A stretch of DNA of 15,804 nt from JBJEQG01 sp051881635 (lineage in GTDB: Bacteria; Bacillota; Clostridia; Oscillospirales; Acutalibacteraceae): contig JBJEQG010000091.1 in assembly GCA_051881635.1 (NCBI GenBank), positions 1 through 15,804 on the forward strand, given 5' to 3'. Below the pieces are notes generated by a model, which was not told the DNA's origin, ran no database searches, and saw nothing but the letters and a program-made list of their open reading frames with translations. The translations under genes were made by a program, and so were the position numbers. This document shows positions 1 to 6,775 of this stretch, one piece after another; the first letter of the stretch is position 1, and each line of letters starts with the position of its first letter.

Positions 1-28
1 GTTGTGCATCGTACTTAAAGTAAAGAAA

Positions 29-53
29 AAATTTGAAAGTCATTTTCAAATTT
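29..53. repeat. Perfect 10-bp inverted repeat upstream of the metal-uptake promoter
   Basis: AAATTTGAAA (29-38) is mirrored exactly by TTTCAAATTT (44-53) around a 5-base spacer. It ends one base before the -35 box of the metal-uptake promoter. It is too AT-rich, and lacks a following T-run, to be a convincing terminator for a gene upstream of the window. A protein-binding site or upstream promoter element is possible. The symmetry is seen directly; the role is unknown. Confidence 0.45.
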
Positions 54-54
54 C

Positions 55-83
55 TTGACATAAACCATGAACTATGCTAATAT
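55..83 (+). promoter_or_regulatory. Sigma-A promoter of the metal-uptake operon
   Basis: TTGACA (55-60) is followed after 17 bases by TAATAT (78-83), a near-consensus sigma-A promoter. Transcription should start near 90, inside the adjoining palindrome, about 30 bases before the TTG start codon of the Fur-family gene. It would drive the whole regulator-transporter operon. Confidence 0.8.
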
Positions 84-97
84 GATAACTGTTATCA
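83..97. promoter_or_regulatory. Fur/Zur-type 7-1-7 operator
   Basis: TGATAAC-T-GTTATCA is a perfect 7-1-7 palindrome. This is the known geometry of Fur, Zur and PerR boxes in Firmicutes (Bacillus Fur core TGATAAT-N-ATTATCA). It overlaps the last base of the -10 box and the predicted start site, so a bound repressor would block initiation. The first gene downstream is a Fur-family regulator, which makes autoregulation the natural reading. Which metal is sensed cannot be told from the box alone. Confidence 0.75.
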
Positions 98-121
98 AAT
101 TGAAAGGGAGATGTCAAAATT

Positions 122-553
122 TTGAATAACCATTCAGGTTATAAAACCAAACAGCGGGAAGCGGTTTTGAATTATATTATTTCCCATAAAGACAGCCATG
201 TTAATGTTAATCAAATTTGCGACTATTTTACAGAGAATGGTAAAACAGTCGGCGTAGCAACCGTTTATCGCCATTTGGATAAACTTATGGAGGAAGGATT
301 AGTTCAAAAATATGTTTTGGACGGTTCAACAGGAGCGTGTTTTCAGTATGTGGACAAGCAGGAAAACTGTTCGCAGCATTTTCACTTGAAGTGTGAACGA
401 TGTGGCTGTCTTATTCATTTAGAATGTAGTCACTTTGAAACGCTGTTTCGCCATATTACAGATGAACATCAGTTTATAGTCGATCCTTTTCGTACCGTTA
501 TTTATGGTTTGTGCAAGGATTGTCAAAAGACCAAACAGGAGGATAAAGAATGA
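122..553 (+). CDS. Fur-family metal-responsive repressor, probably Zur-like
   Basis: A 143-residue Fur-superfamily transcription factor that should repress metal-uptake genes when metal is plentiful. Residues 1-80 form the winged-helix DNA-binding half, with the family signature VGVATVYRHLDKL (43-55) as recognition helix. The dimerisation half carries the metal-site segment QHFHLKCERCG (85-95), and two CxxC pairs (C91/C94 and C131/C134) that in this family hold structural zinc. The start is TTG at 122, behind a GGGAG site at 106-110; I see no better ATG. The gene overlaps the next by four bases (ATGA) and leads an ABC metal-importer operon, so zinc is the likeliest signal, with manganese or iron not excluded. 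The 7-1-7 box at 83-97 is its probable target. Confidence 0.85.
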   Translation: MNNHSGYKTKQREAVLNYIISHKDSHVNVNQICDYFTENGKTVGVATVYRHLDKLMEEGLVQKYVLDGSTGACFQYVDKQENCSQHFHLKCERCGCLIHLECSHFETLFRHITDEHQFIVDPFRTVIYGLCKDCQKTKQEDKE

Positions 554-1500
554 AAAAATTGCTATCTGTTATATTGACAGTATCACTCAGTACGGCGGCA
601 TTAACAGGTTGTGCTGTGTCAACAAATCAGGAAAAATCCGACTCAAATGACGAAAAAATTCGTGTTGTGGCGGTTAATTTTCCGCAATACGACTTTGTGC
701 GTCAGCTGGCAGGCGATTTGGTTGATTTGCAGCTTTTGGTTCAACCGGGAACAGAAGTGCATGATTATGATCCAAGTCCGCAGGATTTGATTGCCGTTCA
801 GGAATGTGACCTTTTGATTTACATCGGCGGCGAATCGGATAGTTGGGTTGAAGATATTTTAGGTTCAACCGAATTGTCGCAAGATAAAATTTTTTCCATG
901 ATGGATTGTGTTGATAAATATTTTGAAGAAACACAAGAGGGAATGACAGAGCATAAGGAAGAGGAGGGGGAAGAATACGACGAACATGTTTGGACTTCTC
1001 CGAAAAATGCAATAAAAATAGTCGATGCAATTTGCAAAAAGCTTTCTGCAATAGACAACGAAAACGCCTCAACCTATGAGAAAAATCGTTTGGACTATGT
1101 GCGTTCCCTCTCTACATTAGATAACCATGTTGAAGAAATTGTTGCCAATGCCAAAGAAAAGACTTTGATTTTCGGTGACCGTTTTCCGTTTTTGTATTTT
1201 GTTCGTGCATATGGTTTAGATTATTATGCTGCCTTTCCGGGCTGTTCAGAGGATAGTGAGCCAACAGCCGCGACTCTGTCTTTTTTGATAGATAAAGTCA
1301 AAGAAGAAAAGATTTCAACTGTTTTTTATATTGAACAATCAGACCAAAAGACAGCGGATATTATTTGTGAGGAAACGGGAGCGGAAAAACTGCTTTTCCA
1401 TTCATGCCATAATGTAACAAAAGCGGAATTTGACGAAGGTGTAACTTATTTGCAGCTTATGGAGAAGAATGTGGAAAATCTCAGGGAGGCATTAAAATAA
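550..1500 (+). CDS. znuA: Metal ABC transporter substrate-binding lipoprotein (ZnuA/AdcA-like)
   Basis: A 316-residue cluster A-I solute-binding lipoprotein that captures a divalent metal outside the membrane and hands it to the permease. Residues 1-20 are a lipoprotein signal ending in the lipobox LTGC, with C21 as the lipidated cysteine. Likely ligands include H71 (EVHDYDPS) and H146 (DEHVW). A short acidic, His-containing loop (about 133-146) resembles the metal-collecting loop of zinc binders. At the position where ZnuA/AdcA normally has the third histidine, this protein has GDRFPF (209-214), so an aspartate (D210) may replace it; the late HSCHN motif (284-288) adds further possible ligands. 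I believe this variant is common in clostridial relatives. The ATGA overlap with the regulator implies translational coupling. Zinc is most likely; manganese is the alternative. Confidence 0.87.
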   Translation: MKKLLSVILTVSLSTAALTGCAVSTNQEKSDSNDEKIRVVAVNFPQYDFVRQLAGDLVDLQLLVQPGTEVHDYDPSPQDLIAVQECDLLIYIGGESDSWVEDILGSTELSQDKIFSMMDCVDKYFEETQEGMTEHKEEEGEEYDEHVWTSPKNAIKIVDAICKKLSAIDNENASTYEKNRLDYVRSLSTLDNHVEEIVANAKEKTLIFGDRFPFLYFVRAYGLDYYAAFPGCSEDSEPTAATLSFLIDKVKEEKISTVFYIEQSDQKTADIICEETGAEKLLFHSCHNVTKAEFDEGVTYLQLMEKNVENLREALK

Positions 1501-1501
1501 A

Positions 1502-2218
1502 ATGGCATTGATTACTTGCAAAAATCTATCCTTTGCCTATGAAAATATGTTAGTGTCCAAAAATATCAGTTTTACCGTCAATAGCGGTGATTATCTTTGC
1601 ATTGTCGGCGAAAACGGTTCTGGAAAAAGTACCTTGGTTAAGGGATTGTTGGGGTTAAAAGCACCATGTAGTGGTACAATTGAATTTTCAGACGGTTTAA
1701 AATCAAAGGAAATCGGTTATTTACCGCAGCAAACCATCGCTCAACGGGATTTTCCGGCAAGCGTTTATGAAGTGATTTTATCCGGACGGCTCAACAGTCG
1801 TGGTTTTTGTCCTTTCTATACTAAAAAGGATAAGGAAATTGTAGCAAAAAATATGAAGCGTTTGGGTATTTCGGATTTGGGAAATCGTTGTTATCGTGAC
1901 CTGTCGGGCGGTCAGCAGCAGCGTGTTCTTTTGGCAAGAGCCTTGTGTGCAAGCAAGCGTCTGCTTTTGTTGGACGAACCTGTCACAGGTCTTGACCCAA
2001 TTGCCACTGATGATATGTACCGTCTTATCCAGTCACTCAATCAAAAGGAAAACATGGCAATTATTATGGTTTCTCATGATATTCATGCCGCCGTTAAGTA
2101 TGCTGCACATATTCTGCACCTTAATGCTGAGGAAAGTTTTTTCGGCACACCTTTGGATTATATGAACAGCAGTGTAGGCGAATATTTTTTCAGAAAGGAG
2201 CAGCATAAATGGACTTAA
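1502..2218 (+). CDS. znuC: Metal ABC transporter ATPase (ZnuC/AdcC-like)
   Basis: A 238-residue ABC ATPase that powers metal import. All motifs are intact: Walker A GENGSGKST (36-44), Q-loop glutamine in YLPQQ (73-77), signature LSGGQ (134-138), Walker B LLLLDEP (154-160) and switch histidine H192 in VSHD. The length is usual for the family. The ATG follows the lipoprotein stop after one base, with AGGGAGG serving as ribosome binding site inside the end of the preceding gene. Its own end overlaps the permease gene by ten bases, so the three transporter parts should be made in step. It would act as a dimer on the cytoplasmic face of the permease. Metal specificity is inferred from the neighbours. 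Confidence 0.9.
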   Translation: MALITCKNLSFAYENMLVSKNISFTVNSGDYLCIVGENGSGKSTLVKGLLGLKAPCSGTIEFSDGLKSKEIGYLPQQTIAQRDFPASVYEVILSGRLNSRGFCPFYTKKDKEIVAKNMKRLGISDLGNRCYRDLSGGQQQRVLLARALCASKRLLLLDEPVTGLDPIATDDMYRLIQSLNQKENMAIIMVSHDIHAAVKYAAHILHLNAEESFFGTPLDYMNSSVGEYFFRKEQHKWT

Positions 2219-3075
2219 TACAATTTTGGAATGAAGTCATTGTTAAGATGTTCTCTTATAGTTTTATTGTTCGTGCGATTATCGGCGGTACATTGGTATC
2301 ATTGTGTGCCTCGCTTTTGGGTGTTAGCTTGGTGCTGAAACGCTATTCAATGATAGGTGACGGTTTGAGTCATGTTGGATTTGGAGCGTTGGCGATTGCG
2401 GGAGCAATCAATATTGCACCGTTAGATGTTGCCATACCCGTTATTGTTGTTATCGTTTCAGCGTTTTTTCTCCTGCGTATCAGTAACAACAGCAAAGTTC
2501 ACGGTGATGCAGCAATTGCTCTTATTTCAACCAGTGCGTTAGCTATCGGTATTACGGTTGCATCTCTCACAAACGGACTCAATACAGACCTTAACAGTTA
2601 TATGTTTGGAAGTATTCTTTCCATGTCAGGTAGTGATTTATGGTTGTCTGTTATTTTATCAGCAGTTGTGTTGATTATGTTTATTTTATTTTATAACCGT
2701 ATTTTTGCTGTCACATTTGATGAGAACTTTGCCAAAGCAACGGGTACTCAAACGAATGTATATAATATGTTGATTGCCGTTTTAACCGCAATTACGATTG
2801 TTTTGGGCATGAAGATGATGGGAACGCTTTTAATTTCAAGTTTAATTATTTTTCCTGCCATTACCTCTATGCGTGTATGCAAACGCTTTAAAACAGTAAT
2901 GATTTCATCTGCTTTTGTTTCAGTTATCTGTTTCTTTATAGGCATTGTTATTTCGTATATTTATAATACACCTGTGGGAGCAAGCATTGTTATTGTCAAT
3001 TTGTTTGCATTGTTTGTTTATTGGATAGTTGGAGCAGCAAAAAACAAAATACATATTTTGCGTAGACCAAATTAA
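2209..3075 (+). CDS. znuB: Metal ABC transporter permease (ZnuB/AdcB-like)
   Basis: A 288-residue integral membrane protein of the ABC-3 family, which forms the import channel for zinc or manganese. Hydrophobic segments run through nearly the whole chain, for example about residues 20-40, 60-88, 100-115, 145-165, 190-215 and 230-275. The early motif RYSMIGDGLSHVGFGALAIA (45-64) is the typical family segment after the first helix. The start ATG has AAAGGAG directly before it, and the gene overlaps the ATPase gene by ten bases. It is the last operon gene; a hairpin with a T-run at 3142-3186 may end the transcript. No truncation is visible. Confidence 0.88.
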   Translation: MDLIQFWNEVIVKMFSYSFIVRAIIGGTLVSLCASLLGVSLVLKRYSMIGDGLSHVGFGALAIAGAINIAPLDVAIPVIVVIVSAFFLLRISNNSKVHGDAAIALISTSALAIGITVASLTNGLNTDLNSYMFGSILSMSGSDLWLSVILSAVVLIMFILFYNRIFAVTFDENFAKATGTQTNVYNMLIAVLTAITIVLGMKMMGTLLISSLIIFPAITSMRVCKRFKTVMISSAFVSVICFFIGIVISYIYNTPVGASIVIVNLFALFVYWIVGAAKNKIHILRRPN

Positions 3076-3141
3076 AAATACATATAAACTTATTTAATAT
3101 TTGGTATGTTTCTATCCAAAGAATAACGAAATAATCATGAA

Positions 3142-3186
3142 ACCTCCGTTTTTTTCATAATTATGAATGAAACGGAGGTGATTTTT
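3142..3186 (+). promoter_or_regulatory. Long hairpin that hides a Shine-Dalgarno site and resembles a terminator
   Basis: Bases 3142-3160 and 3161-3179 are complementary in 18 of 19 positions (one G-U pair, one T-T mismatch). The outer arms are ACCTCCGTT and AACGGAGGT. The right arm contains GGAGGTG, the ribosome binding site of the micro-ORF that starts at 3187, so in RNA the site would be locked in the stem. The hairpin is followed by gaTTTTT (3180-3186), the layout of an intrinsic terminator, and it lies 66 bases after the metal-uptake operon. It could therefore both end that transcript and prevent translation of read-through RNA. The complementarity is seen directly; the dual function is inferred. 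Confidence 0.7.
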
Positions 3187-3288
3187 ATGTCTGAAAAACA
3201 AGAACCGCTTGTTCATGTGATTTACACCGAAAACGCACCTGCTCTTTTGGAAATTCTTTTTAATGCCGCAAAAATTTTTATCATATAA
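3187..3288 (+). CDS. Micro-ORF (33 aa) leading the recombinase unit
   Basis: A 33-codon frame, MSEKQEPLVHVIYTENAPAL at its start and ending NAAKIFII. It has an excellent GGAGGTG site eight bases before the ATG and ends 15 bases before the recombinase start. Short proteins of this kind with a VxVIY core are, as far as I recall, often found directly upstream of clostridial large serine recombinases; I know of no assigned function. The sequence is charged at the front and hydrophobic at the back, without a convincing membrane span. It may act with the recombinase or serve as a translated leader that opens the hairpin for the next gene. It could also be non-functional. Confidence 0.55.
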   Translation: MSEKQEPLVHVIYTENAPALLEILFNAAKIFII

Positions 3289-3303
3289 ATCGGCGGTGAT
3301 ATT

Positions 3304-4830
3304 GTGGATTTTCAGATAGACCTTTCAAATGATTATACAGCAGGTTTTTATATTCGGCTGTCCAAGGAGGACGAAAATGGTGGTGAGTCCCAAAGTGTTC
3401 ATAACCAGCGGGATTTACTGCAATCTTTTGCCGAAAAATACAATATCAAAAACTATGATTACTATATAGATGATGGTTACAGCGGTACAAATTTTTCCCG
3501 TCCGTCTTTTGAACGCTTGCGAAATGATATAGAAAGCGGAAAAATCAACATGGTTGTCACAAAGGATTTATCCCGTTTAGGGCGTGACTATATCATGACA
3601 GGTTATTACACTGAAAAATTTTTTCCCGAACATCATGTGCGTTACATTTCCATTTTGGACGGAACGGACACAGAAAGCGATTGTAGTTTAAACGACATAA
3701 CACCTTTTAAAGTGGTTTTTAATGATATGTATGCTAAGGATATTTCCCGGAAAATAAAAAGTGTAAAGCATAATCAACAAAACAACGGTTTGTTTGTCGG
3801 TGGAAAAGCTCCTTACGGTTATATTCTTTCAAAACATGAAAAAAACAAATTTGAAGTTGACCCCGTAGCCGCCAAAATCGTGCAAAGTATTTTTGAACAG
3901 GCATTACAGGGAAAAGCCTGTAAAGAAATTGCCGCTTTTTTAAATCATTCATCAATACCTCCACCGTCCGTTTATGCTCATTATCATGAAAATGAAAGAA
4001 CTGTCTTGTGGAACAGTACCCGTGTTCGTGAAATCCTAAAAAACCAAGTTTATATTGGAAATATGGTACAACGAAAATCCAAACGCCTAAGTTATAAATC
4101 AAAGAAATCAATTCGCCTTCCAAAAGAAAAACAAACCGTTGTTCCACGCACTCATACTCCTTTGGTTGATACATCAACCTTTGACAGTGTGTCAATTTTG
4201 CTGAACAAAACCGCTAAAACCCGTTTGCGAAGATACGATTATTTGCTGCGTGGATTGGTGTTTTGCCACGAATGTGGAGAATGTATGGGTGTAATTAACC
4301 GCCCGACTAAAAAAAAGCCTGAGAATCTGTATTTTCTTTGCCGTACCTATCGCCGTACCCGTTCTCAATGTTCATGTCACTGTATTTCCGTTCAAACTGT
4401 TACAGATATTGTGCAGTCAGAAATCCGAAAAATATTGGAAAGTTTTGTGTATTCGCCAAATTTTGATATTCTTATCAAAAAGATAAATATTTTCCGTTCA
4501 AAACAAAACGCAATTTCTACACAATCGGAAAACTATCTTTCAAAAATCAATCAAAAATGCGACCGTTTGTATAATGATTATTGTCACAATATTTTATCGC
4601 AATTCGATTTTAAACGATTATATGCAAAATTCAATCAGGAACGGGAACAGTATTGTATGCTATTGCCACAAAAAAAGATTTCATCGGAAAAATTATATTC
4701 CGATGAAATCCGCCGTCAGATTTTAGAAGAATTTCCCAAAAAACAGGAGTTTATTTGCTCTATAATTAAACGCATAGAAATTTCCGCCCAAAAAGAAATT
4801 TTCCTTACTTTTAATTTTCCTTTACCTTAA
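3304..4830 (+). CDS. Large serine site-specific recombinase
   Basis: A 508-residue serine integrase-type recombinase that cuts and rejoins two DNA sites through a phosphoserine link. The resolvase catalytic domain spans about 11-155, with the nucleophile S20 in YIRLSKED and the arginine-bearing motifs DDGYSGTNFSRP (56-67) and KDLSRLGRDY (87-96). The 'recombinase' DNA-binding domain follows (about 165-265, GKAPYGY at 168-173). A zinc ribbon comes next (C321/C324 in CHEC, C346 and C356/C358), then a lysine-rich, probably coiled-coil tail (380-480). All parts appear intact. The start is GTG at 3304 with a GGCGGTG site at 3292-3298. It stands alone, without cargo genes and without an attachment site I can prove. 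It may be a minimal mobile unit, a remnant, or a domesticated inversion enzyme. Confidence 0.9.
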   Translation: MDFQIDLSNDYTAGFYIRLSKEDENGGESQSVHNQRDLLQSFAEKYNIKNYDYYIDDGYSGTNFSRPSFERLRNDIESGKINMVVTKDLSRLGRDYIMTGYYTEKFFPEHHVRYISILDGTDTESDCSLNDITPFKVVFNDMYAKDISRKIKSVKHNQQNNGLFVGGKAPYGYILSKHEKNKFEVDPVAAKIVQSIFEQALQGKACKEIAAFLNHSSIPPPSVYAHYHENERTVLWNSTRVREILKNQVYIGNMVQRKSKRLSYKSKKSIRLPKEKQTVVPRTHTPLVDTSTFDSVSILLNKTAKTRLRRYDYLLRGLVFCHECGECMGVINRPTKKKPENLYFLCRTYRRTRSQCSCHCISVQTVTDIVQSEIRKILESFVYSPNFDILIKKINIFRSKQNAISTQSENYLSKINQKCDRLYNDYCHNILSQFDFKRLYAKFNQEREQYCMLLPQKKISSEKLYSDEIRRQILEEFPKKQEFICSIIKRIEISAQKEIFLTFNFPLP

Positions 4831-4857
4831 CTCAGATGCGAAGTATCACGCATTGAG
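4831..4857. repeat. Imperfect hairpin just after the recombinase gene
   Basis: CTCA-g-ATGCG (4831-4840) can pair with CGCATTGAG (4849-4857) around an 8-base loop, with a single bulged G. It begins on the first base after the recombinase stop. No T-run follows, so it is not a standard terminator, and a good one lies 50 bases further on. It could be part of a recombination site, an RNA-stabilising 3' stem, or chance. Confidence 0.35.
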
Positions 4858-4904
4858 AAAAAAGCCCTTTCTTCTTTGCGAAAATGTTATGAACCATAAC
4901 TAAA

Positions 4905-4948
4905 ATATAAAAAGCCGTTCATTCAATAGAAAGAACGGCTTTTTATAT
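4905..4948. terminator. Bidirectional intrinsic terminator between recombinase and TSCPD gene
   Basis: A perfect 16-bp inverted repeat, ATATAAAAAGCCGTTC (4905-4920) and GAACGGCTTTTTATAT (4933-4948), surrounds a 12-base loop. The GC core with a T-run on either strand makes it a terminator in both directions. It lies between convergent genes, the recombinase (plus) and the rodA-TSCPD unit (minus). Confidence 0.9.
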
Positions 4949-4962
4949 TTAATTGGGATATA

Positions 4963-5217
4963 TTATTGAACGCTTGCAAGAGCCTCAGAGAGAGCAATTG
5001 CAAGTTGGTCGGGACATGATGTTCCACGCCCACGACAGTCAATATCCTTACAGCGTTTAATAATTTCCTCAGCACGCATACCCTCGACAAGAGCGGCAAT
5101 TCCTTGTGTGTTGCCATGACAGCCACCGTTGAAACGAACATTGCTGACAATACCGTCCGTCAAATCAAATTCAATCGAGCGTGAGCAAGTGCCATGTGTT
5201 TGATAAGTGTGTTTCAT
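4963..5217 (-). CDS. Small TSCPD-domain protein (function unknown)
   Basis: An 84-residue protein that is one TSCPD domain from end to end. The name-giving motif is TSCPDQLA (66-73), and the family's other cysteine segments are present, including NGGCHGNTQGIAALVEGM (30-47). Members of this stand-alone family are widespread in Clostridia. A similar domain occurs at the C-terminus of some B12-dependent ribonucleotide reductases, where it may bind metal or nucleic acid, but no activity is established for the short form. The five cysteines suggest metal or redox chemistry (inference). It starts 32 bases after the rodA stop on the same strand with a strong AAGGAGG site, so it is probably co-transcribed with rodA, although the functions show no obvious link. 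Confidence 0.8.
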   Translation of the reverse strand: MKHTYQTHGTCSRSIEFDLTDGIVSNVRFNGGCHGNTQGIAALVEGMRAEEIIKRCKDIDCRGRGTSCPDQLAIALSEALASVQ

Positions 5218-5249
5218 TTAAAAGTCCTCCTTAATATTAAAAAACGAAT

Positions 5250-6506
5250 TTATAAGAATTCATTTTCTTCCATTTTTTCTGGTTCTTCCTTGTGCGGCAA
5301 GGGAGGGATTTCCTCGCAGGGCTGAATTTTTGTATAAGTTTCGTCCGCATTTTTGCGTATAACCTTTTGCCCAACCAAATTTACATCTGTTCGGTGCATA
5401 TAAACACTTTGTACTAAACCGACACCAAGATAAAGACAAGCCACAGATGAACCGCCTGAACTGAAAAACGGCAGTGTAATGCCGACAACGGGCAGAAGCC
5501 CCATAACCATACCGAGATTTATAACCGTTTGAACGGCTATTTCCGCAAAAAAGCCAATGCAAATCAGCCGTCCCAACGGATTATAGGATTGTGTTGATGT
5601 ACGAATGATTTTAATGCAAATCAGTGCCATTAAAACAAGGAGAGCAATACAGCCGATAAAACCCAATTCCTCGCCCGCAACAGTAAAAATAAAGTCATTT
5701 TCCTGATAAGGTACGGTGTTGTTTTCTACACGAGGACCATTATAATATCCTTTGCCGAAAAGTCCACCCGTAGCGATGGAAATTTTACCCTGATACTGTT
5801 GCCAGCCGTAGTTTTGAATCATACTGTCATCATTGGTAAACAAAACGATTAGGCGGTTTTTTTGGTCGTCATTTAAGAGCTTTGTCCAAATCAGTGGTAT
5901 AGCCGCCGCAACGGCTGCACCTAAAATTATGAAATATCTAAGCTGAACACCTGCCATAAATGACATAATCAAAAACATGAATGCGAAAATCAAAGCCGCA
6001 CCGTCATCACCTTGAAAATGAATAAGCAGAATGGGAACAGCGGCATGGGCAACTAATGTAATCACACCAACAAAATTTTTGAGTTTATCAATTTCTATAA
6101 GATAAGATAGATGTTTTGAAAAGGTTATGATAAAAAATATCTTTGTTAGTTCTGAGGGTTGAAAGGTAATATTTCCAGGAAGACGAATCCAACCTGTATC
6201 ATCTGTACCGCTGACCTGTATGCCGATAAAAAAGACTGCAATAGTTAGTGCAAGTCCCACAACAGCTACAAGCCACCATAATTTGGCGATTATATTATAA
6301 TCAACAATAGATATAATAACGGCGGCTATATAACCAAGAATGACCGCAAAAATTTGTGTACGGACAAAATTTGTATCACCTGCTCTTTGCTGACTCCAAA
6401 TCAAAGCGATACCGTAAAGACTTGCTATAAGCGTCATAATCCAAAAAAGCAAATCCGTTTGTTTCAGGTATTCCCTTATACCGCTGAAAACACCTTGAAT
6501 TTTCAT
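5250..6506 (-). CDS. rodA: RodA/FtsW-family (SEDS) peptidoglycan glycosyltransferase, RodA type
   Basis: A 418-residue SEDS protein that polymerises lipid II into glycan strands with a partner class B PBP, normally in the elongasome for rod shape. About ten hydrophobic segments cover residues 20-370. Conserved SEDS motifs are present: GWIRLP (105-110), FQPSELTK (115-122), GDDG (167-170), and the catalytic-aspartate segment VPYQENDFIFTVAGEELGF (265-283) with D271 matching the essential aspartate of RodA. The late motif is GITLPFFSSGGSS (342-354). The long QNYGWQQYQGKISIATGGLFGKGY loop segment before it also favours RodA over FtsW. A charged cytoplasmic tail of about 45 residues follows the last helix. 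The ATG has GGTGAG upstream and a promoter at 6545-6573. No partner PBP gene is nearby in the window. Confidence 0.88.
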   Translation of the reverse strand: MKIQGVFSGIREYLKQTDLLFWIMTLIASLYGIALIWSQQRAGDTNFVRTQIFAVILGYIAAVIISIVDYNIIAKLWWLVAVVGLALTIAVFFIGIQVSGTDDTGWIRLPGNITFQPSELTKIFFIITFSKHLSYLIEIDKLKNFVGVITLVAHAAVPILLIHFQGDDGAALIFAFMFLIMSFMAGVQLRYFIILGAAVAAAIPLIWTKLLNDDQKNRLIVLFTNDDSMIQNYGWQQYQGKISIATGGLFGKGYYNGPRVENNTVPYQENDFIFTVAGEELGFIGCIALLVLMALICIKIIRTSTQSYNPLGRLICIGFFAEIAVQTVINLGMVMGLLPVVGITLPFFSSGGSSVACLYLGVGLVQSVYMHRTDVNLVGQKVIRKNADETYTKIQPCEEIPPLPHKEEPEKMEENEFL

Positions 6507-6544
6507 ATCTCACCTTCTATTAAAAAATTATCATTTCTCTCCCA

Positions 6545-6573
6545 ATTATATAATGACAAACAGGAAACTTCAA
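6545..6573 (-). promoter_or_regulatory. Sigma-A promoter of rodA
   Basis: On the minus strand, TTGAAG (6573-6568) is followed after exactly 17 bases by a perfect TATAAT (6550-6545). The start site falls near 6538, about 32 bases upstream of the rodA ATG. The short leader shows no structured element. Confidence 0.8.
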
Positions 6574-6672
6574 GAGAAAAAAGGTTTTTTCCATAGGTTT
6601 TATTTTTTGTTTAATTGGTTCATATCTGTTTACAACACAAAGAGAATTTATCCGAAAAAAATTCAAAATCCC

Positions 6673-6701
6673 TTGACAGAAAACTCAAAAAATGATAAAA
6701 T
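6673..6701 (+). promoter_or_regulatory. Sigma-A promoter of rpsF-ssb-rpsR
   Basis: TTGACA (6673-6678), a 17-base spacer and TAAAAT (6696-6701) give a near-consensus promoter. The transcript should start near 6708, leaving a leader of roughly 68 bases ahead of rpsF. Confidence 0.82.
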
Positions 6702-6716
6702 TTTAATGTTGCGAAA

Positions 6717-6768
6717 ACGCAGCAATCCTTGTCCGTGTAAAAACGGGCCAAAAGTCCAGAAGGAGGTG
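6717..6768 (+). promoter_or_regulatory. Candidate S6:S18 autoregulatory leader of rpsF
   Basis: The short rpsF leader contains a GC-rich hairpin, GTCCGT (6731-6736) with ACGGGC (6743-6748) around a GTAAAA loop, followed by AAAAGTCC and the GGAGGTG ribosome binding site (6762-6768). In many bacteria the rpsF leader has a CCG-containing stem that the S6:S18 complex binds to repress its own operon. Position, size and the CCG in the stem fit that, but I cannot prove the full consensus by eye. Confidence 0.42.
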
Positions 6769-6775
6769 CAATAAA

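Noticed and set aside
674..1072. Open antisense frame of 132 codons opposite the lipoprotein gene
   Set aside because: It has no plausible ribosome binding site or recognisable protein features and lies entirely opposite a well-supported gene.
3734..4195. Open antisense frame of 153 codons opposite the recombinase gene
   Set aside because: The translated product has no coherent domain and the sense frame carries intact recombinase motifs, so it is a shadow.
3127..4895. Similar segments flanking the recombinase unit (3127-3144 and 4879-4895, CGAAA...ATGAACC-like) as attachment-site direct repeats
   Set aside because: They match only after gaps and are AT-rich. Serine integrase sites share a short exact core, which I cannot demonstrate without an empty-site comparison.
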